From contig NZ_VSTH01000059.1 in the NCBI RefSeq assembly GCF_008123965.1, positions 1-64,000 of the forward strand: a stretch of 64,000 nucleotides of DNA. Reading direction: 5' to 3'. Of this stretch, positions 60,719-64,000 are shown in pieces; the stretch's first letter is position 1, and each line of letters begins with the position of its first letter. This DNA is from Bradyrhizobium hipponense. GTDB taxonomy: Bacteria > Pseudomonadota > Alphaproteobacteria > Rhizobiales > Xanthobacteraceae. The position numbers and the translations under genes were made by a program. Under the pieces are notes generated by a model that did no database searches, was not told the DNA's origin, and saw only the letters and a program-made list of their open reading frames with translations.

Positions 60719-61249
60719 ATGGCGTTGGGGCGTTTTTGCGCGGTGATGGCGCTCGTTTGCGGCTGGTTGAGCGCCTCGGTCAGCCCCGGGCATTCGGCCA
60801 AGGACAACACGCCGCAGACCGCCAGCGGCCTGCCGGTGCCGCGTTATGTCAGCCTCAAGTCGGATCACGTCAACGTCCGTGCCGGCCCGACCAAGGACAA
60901 TGACGTGGCCTGGGTCTATACCCGCGCCGGCCTGCCGGTCGAAATTACCGCCGAGTTCGAGAACTGGCGCCGGGTGCGCGATTCCGAAGGCGCCGAAGGT
61001 TGGGTCTATCACTCGCTGCTGTCGGGCCGCCGCACCGCGGTCGTGACCATGAAGCAGAAGGACGAGCTCGCGCCGATCTACGACCGGGCTGATGCCGAGA
61101 GTGCGATTGCAGCAAAGCTCCAGGCCGGAGTCGTCACGCAGGTGAAAAGGTGCAGCGCAAACTGGTGCCGCGTCACCGGCAACGGCTTCGACGGCTGGAT
61201 CCAGCAGGAACGCCTCTGGGGCGTCTATGCCGACGAGCCGGTGAACTGA
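60719..61249 (+). CDS. Exported SH3-domain protein
   Basis: 176 residues. A signal peptide (MALGRFCAVMALVCGWLSAS) is followed by two bacterial SH3-like repeats. The first is KSDHVNVRAGPTKDNDVAWV near residue 50 with WRRVRDSEGAEGWVYHSLLS. The second runs to CSANWCRVTGNGFDGWIQQ with a Cys pair near residue 143. Such domains usually bind peptidoglycan peptides in the periplasm. The start is the ATG at 60719 behind AGGAG. The frame is open far upstream but carries no conserved sequence there. Confidence 0.85.
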   Translation: MALGRFCAVMALVCGWLSASVSPGHSAKDNTPQTASGLPVPRYVSLKSDHVNVRAGPTKDNDVAWVYTRAGLPVEITAEFENWRRVRDSEGAEGWVYHSLLSGRRTAVVTMKQKDELAPIYDRADAESAIAAKLQAGVVTQVKRCSANWCRVTGNGFDGWIQQERLWGVYADEPVN

Positions 61250-61313
61250 CGCCGTCAATAAATATGGCCGGGACGAGCCCGGCCACGACGATCTCCCTCT
61301 GAATTAGGAAACC

Positions 61314-61805
61314 TCAGCGCTTCTTGCGCAGGCGCACGACCATATCGATGCGCGCGATCTCGTAGCCCGCGGGCACCTCCGGCATCTTCGACAGCTCAAG
61401 ATGCGGGTCCTCGATGTCGACCAGCTCGTGGCTGTTCTCGAGGTAATAGTGGTGGTGGGTGGTGACGTTGGTGTCAAAATAGGTCTTGGTGCCGTCGACG
61501 CTGACCTGACGCAGCAGGCCTGCATCGGTGAGCTGGTTCAGCGTGTTGTAGACCGTCGCAAGCGAGACCGGGACCTTGGCCAGCGTCGCTTCCTCGTAGA
61601 GCATTTCAGCCGTGAGGTGGCGGGCACCCTTGCCGAACAGCAGCCAGCCGAGCGCCATCCTTTGCCGCGTCGGACGAAGGCCGGCGGACTGGAGCATTTC
61701 GTTGACGTCATGCCAGGGGCAGCCCGTCAGGGCCGGCTGGCGGCCGGACAGAAGGGCCGCCGCATGGCCGTCGTCGTCGTGATGGGGCGCGTTGTTTTCG
61801 TTCAT
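61314..61805 (-). CDS. irr: Iron response regulator Irr (Fur family)
   Basis: Global regulator of iron and heme genes in rhizobia. It is stable when iron is low and degraded when heme binds. 163 residues, as in B. japonicum. The heme regulatory motif GCPWHD sits at Cys29 and the second heme site His117-119 is in TTHHHYYLENSHE. The DNA-binding helix is SLATVYNTLNQLTDAGLLRQ near residue 81. Presence of the GCPWHD motif separates Bradyrhizobium-type Irr from the Rhizobium type. The start is the ATG at 61805. It diverges from fabA, with an Irr-box-like palindrome between. Confidence 0.97.
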   Translation of the reverse strand: MNENNAPHHDDDGHAAALLSGRQPALTGCPWHDVNEMLQSAGLRPTRQRMALGWLLFGKGARHLTAEMLYEEATLAKVPVSLATVYNTLNQLTDAGLLRQVSVDGTKTYFDTNVTTHHHYYLENSHELVDIEDPHLELSKMPEVPAGYEIARIDMVVRLRKKR

Positions 61806-61883
61806 TTCCAAATTCGAGCACGCGTGAGCACTATCTATCCTGCAATATATGGAGAGATAGATGCAGATGCAAGTTTCTCGCAA

Positions 61884-61898
61884 CTAGAGTGGTTCTAA
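61884..61898. promoter_or_regulatory. Irr box (ICE)-like palindrome between irr and fabA
   Basis: CTAGAG-TGG-TTCTAA. The iron control element is built on TTAGAA-N3-TTCTAA; the right arm is perfect and the left matches 4 of 6. It lies 79 bases before the irr ATG and 255 before the fabA ATG. The rest of the 61806-62152 gap shows no gene. Confidence 0.45.
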
Positions 61899-62152
61899 TG
61901 AGCAAGGAACCGGGCGCGGCCCTCGTTATTTTACCTTCATGAGACCGCTTTGCCACCCGAAAAGGCCTGTGTTAGAGAGCGCGCGGTTCCGCTTAGCCGA
62001 TTTTGGCGCAGCCAGGCATTGAGGCCCGCAGGTCCATCCGGGCCCTCGGTATTCGCGCCTGACGACGGCAATCGGCGTTGCTTTCCGAACAAGACGGAGC
62101 CCATTTTCGCCAGAAACGCCGCTCAATCGGGTTAGAACACAGAGGCTTCCGC

Positions 62153-62674
62153 ATGTTGAACAGGCGCAATGGCTACGAATATGAAGACTTGCTGGCATGT
62201 GGTCGCGGCGAGATGTTCGGCCCCGGCAATGCACAATTGCCGCTGCCGCCGATGCTCATGTTCGACCGCATCACGGACATTAACGAGACCGGCGGCGAAT
62301 TCGGCAAGGGGCTGGTGCGCGCTGAGCTCGACGTGAAGCCCGATCTCTGGTTCTTCGGCTGCCACTTCAAGAACGATCCGGTGATGCCCGGCTGCCTTGG
62401 CCTCGACGCGCTGTGGCAAATGGTCGGCTTTTATCTGGGCTGGGTTGGCGGCGAAGGTCGCGGCCGCGCGCTTGGCCTGAACGAGCTGAAGTTCGGCGGC
62501 CAGGTGCTGCCCGAGGCCCGCAAGGTTGTGTACAATGTCGATATGAAGCGGGTGATGCGTTCAAAGCTGGTGCTCGGGATCGCCGATGGATGGCTTTCGG
62601 TCGACGACCAGATTATCTATCGCGCGAAGGATTTGAAGGTCGGCCTGTTCAAGCAGGGCACGAGCTTGGGCTGA
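62153..62674 (+). CDS. fabA: 3-hydroxydecanoyl-ACP dehydratase/isomerase FabA
   Basis: Dehydrates 3-hydroxydecanoyl-ACP and isomerises the double bond, the branch point to unsaturated fatty acids. 173 residues, hot-dog fold. The catalytic His is in WFFGCHFKNDPVMPGCLGLD near residue 72 and the Asp in GCLGLDALWQMVGFYLGW near residue 86. The start is the ATG at 62153 behind AGAGG; the frame is open to 62078. It is followed by fabB at 39 bases, the normal pair. Confidence 0.96.
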   Translation: MLNRRNGYEYEDLLACGRGEMFGPGNAQLPLPPMLMFDRITDINETGGEFGKGLVRAELDVKPDLWFFGCHFKNDPVMPGCLGLDALWQMVGFYLGWVGGEGRGRALGLNELKFGGQVLPEARKVVYNVDMKRVMRSKLVLGIADGWLSVDDQIIYRAKDLKVGLFKQGTSLG

Positions 62675-62713
62675 GCGCATCACGAAGAAGACAACGATTA
62701 AGGCGAGGCTGTC

Positions 62714-63937
62714 ATGAGGCGGGTTGTGGTCACCGGGATGGGCATTGTCTCCTCCATCGGAAACAACACCCAGGAAGTGCTTGCGAGCCTTCACGAGGCG
62801 AAGTCAGGCATCTCGCGGGCGGAGAAATACGCCGAGCTCGGCTTCCGCTCCCAGGTCCAGGGCGAGCCGACGCTCGATCCTTCGACGGTGATCGACCGGC
62901 GCGCGATGCGCTTCCTCGGCCAGGGTGCGGCGTGGAATCACATCGCGATGGAGCAGGCGATCCAGGATTCCGGTCTCGGACCCGACGAAGTCTCCAACGT
63001 CCGCACCGGCATCATCATGGGCTCCGGTGGTCCCTCGGCCCGCACCATCGTCGAAGCCGCCGACATCACCCGCACCAAGGGGCCGAAGCGGGTCGGACCG
63101 TTTGCGGTGCCGAAGGCGATGTCGTCGACGGCGTCGGCGACGCTCGCGACCTGGTTCAAGATCAAGGGCGTGAACTATTCGATCTCCTCTGCCTGCGCGA
63201 CGTCGAACCATTGCGTCGGCAACGCCTACGAGACGATCCAGATCGGCAAGCAGGACATCATCTTCGCCGGCGGCTGCGAAGAGCTCGACTGGTCGCTGTC
63301 GGTGCTGTTCGACGCGATGGGCGCGATGTCGTCGAAATACAATGACACCCCCGCCACCGCCTCGCGCCCCTACGACATCAACCGCGACGGCTTCGTCATC
63401 GCCGGCGGCGCCGGGGTGCTGGTGTTGGAAGAGCTCGAGCATGCCAAGGCGCGCGGCGCCCGCATCTACGGCGAGATCGTCGGCTACGGCGCCACGTCCG
63501 ACGGTTACGACATGGTTGCGCCCTCCGGCGAAGGCGCCGAGCGCTGCATGCGCATGGCGATGTCGACGGTGAAGACCAAGGTCAACTACATCAACCCGCA
63601 CGCCACCTCGACCCCAGCCGGCGATCCGCCGGAGATCGAAGCGCTCCGACGGGTGTTCGGCACCGGCGAGAAGTGCCCGCCGATCTCGGCGACCAAGGCG
63701 CTGACCGGCCATTCGCTGGGCGCCACCGGCGTGCAGGAGGCGATCTACTCGCTGCTGATGATGAACAACGGCTTCATCTGCGAGAGCGCGCACATCCAGG
63801 AGCTCGATCCCGTGTTCGCCGACATGCCGATCGTGCGCAAGCGCATCGATAACGTCAAGATCGGCACCGTGCTGTCGAACTCCTTCGGCTTCGGCGGCAC
63901 CAACGCCACGCTGGTGTTCAGCCGGCTGGACGTGTGA
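62714..63937 (+). CDS. fabB: 3-oxoacyl-ACP synthase I FabB
   Basis: Condensing enzyme that extends the cis-unsaturated intermediate from FabA. 407 residues, thiolase fold. The nucleophile Cys is in SSACATSNHCVGNA near residue 163. The two His are in NPHATSTPAGDPPE near residue 297 and TGHSLGATGVQEA near residue 333, and the Lys is in SATKALTGHS. The C-terminal SFGFGGTNATLVF is intact. In alphaproteobacteria fabI usually follows; it would lie past the window end. Confidence 0.96.
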   Translation: MRRVVVTGMGIVSSIGNNTQEVLASLHEAKSGISRAEKYAELGFRSQVQGEPTLDPSTVIDRRAMRFLGQGAAWNHIAMEQAIQDSGLGPDEVSNVRTGIIMGSGGPSARTIVEAADITRTKGPKRVGPFAVPKAMSSTASATLATWFKIKGVNYSISSACATSNHCVGNAYETIQIGKQDIIFAGGCEELDWSLSVLFDAMGAMSSKYNDTPATASRPYDINRDGFVIAGGAGVLVLEELEHAKARGARIYGEIVGYGATSDGYDMVAPSGEGAERCMRMAMSTVKTKVNYINPHATSTPAGDPPEIEALRRVFGTGEKCPPISATKALTGHSLGATGVQEAIYSLLMMNNGFICESAHIQELDPVFADMPIVRKRIDNVKIGTVLSNSFGFGGTNATLVFSRLDV

Positions 63938-63947
63938 CGCGGCACTT

Positions 63948-63987
63948 TGTCATGCCCCGCGAAGGCGGGGCATCCAGTACGCCGCGG
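63948..63987. repeat. Palindromic intergenic repeat, family A (right copy)
   Basis: TGTCATGCCCCGCGAAGGCG and GGGCATCCAGTACGCCGCGG. Inverted relative to the copy at 110-149, with one mismatch in 40. It lies 11 bases after the fabB stop. Bases 63988-64000 hold nothing identifiable. Confidence 0.75.
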
Positions 63988-64000
63988 CTTTTCGATCTAT

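Overview
The window is a 64 kb piece of a GC-rich alphaproteobacterial chromosome. It most resembles Bradyrhizobium or a close relative in the Nitrobacteraceae. The strongest marker is an Irr protein of 163 residues with a heme regulatory motif GCPWHD at Cys29 and a His117-119 cluster, next to fabA-fabB. Other markers are lptCAB-rpoN-hpf-ptsN, aroA-cmk-rpsA-sppA-ihfB-trpFBA-accD-folC, trxA-addA-addB, a DivL-type kinase, and mutM-ubiE-ubiB-coaBC-dut. No rRNA, insertion sequence, prophage, CRISPR array or plasmid gene was seen. Nearly all of it is ordinary core chromosome.

Layout. 0.1-8 kb: queG, a glutathione transferase and uppP, then DprE1-like and DprE2-like epimerase subunits, an NDUFA9-like protein, tRNA-Leu(CAG) and a UbiA-type prenyltransferase. 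The last, with the two Dpr-like genes, looks like a lipid-linked pentofuranose (decaprenylphosphoryl-arabinose-type) pathway. 8-15 kb: rnd, LPS export lptC-lptA-lptB, rpoN, hpf and ptsN. 15-16 kb: a small acquired-looking gene and an hsp20-DUF1150 heat-shock operon. 16-21 kb: ugpBAEC, the glycerol-3-phosphate importer, with a PHO box. 21-24 kb: a CoA-transferase, the ohr/ohrR peroxide pair, a GIY-YIG protein and tRNA-Ala(GGC). 24-36 kb: aroA-cmk-rpsA, sppA, ihfB, lapA-like, trpFBA, accD, folC. 36-54 kb: a phosphoesterase, an SRPBCC protein with a palindromic operator, trxA, addAB, a MurU-like nucleotidyltransferase, a PilZ protein, a TsaE-AmgK fusion, divL, dut, coaBC fused to a ribbon-helix-helix domain, ubiB and ubiE. 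54-64 kb: mutM, an orphan ParA, a degenerate protease, moeB, a hydroxyacid dehydrogenase, an SH3 protein, irr and fabAB.

Worth following up: (1) coaBC carries an N-terminal FitA-like DNA-binding domain and has two 17-bp palindromes just upstream; (2) the DprE1/DprE2/UbiA set, with a decayed HAD phosphatase domain on the UbiA protein; (3) divL with Tyr in the H-box and four GANTC sites upstream; (4) TsaE fused to an AmgK-like kinase beside a MurU-like gene; (5) hsp20 with an RpoH promoter and a start-site hairpin; (6) at least eight families of palindromic intergenic repeats, one of which occurs in inverted orientation at both ends of the window. All names rest on reading the translated sequences by eye; no database search was run.
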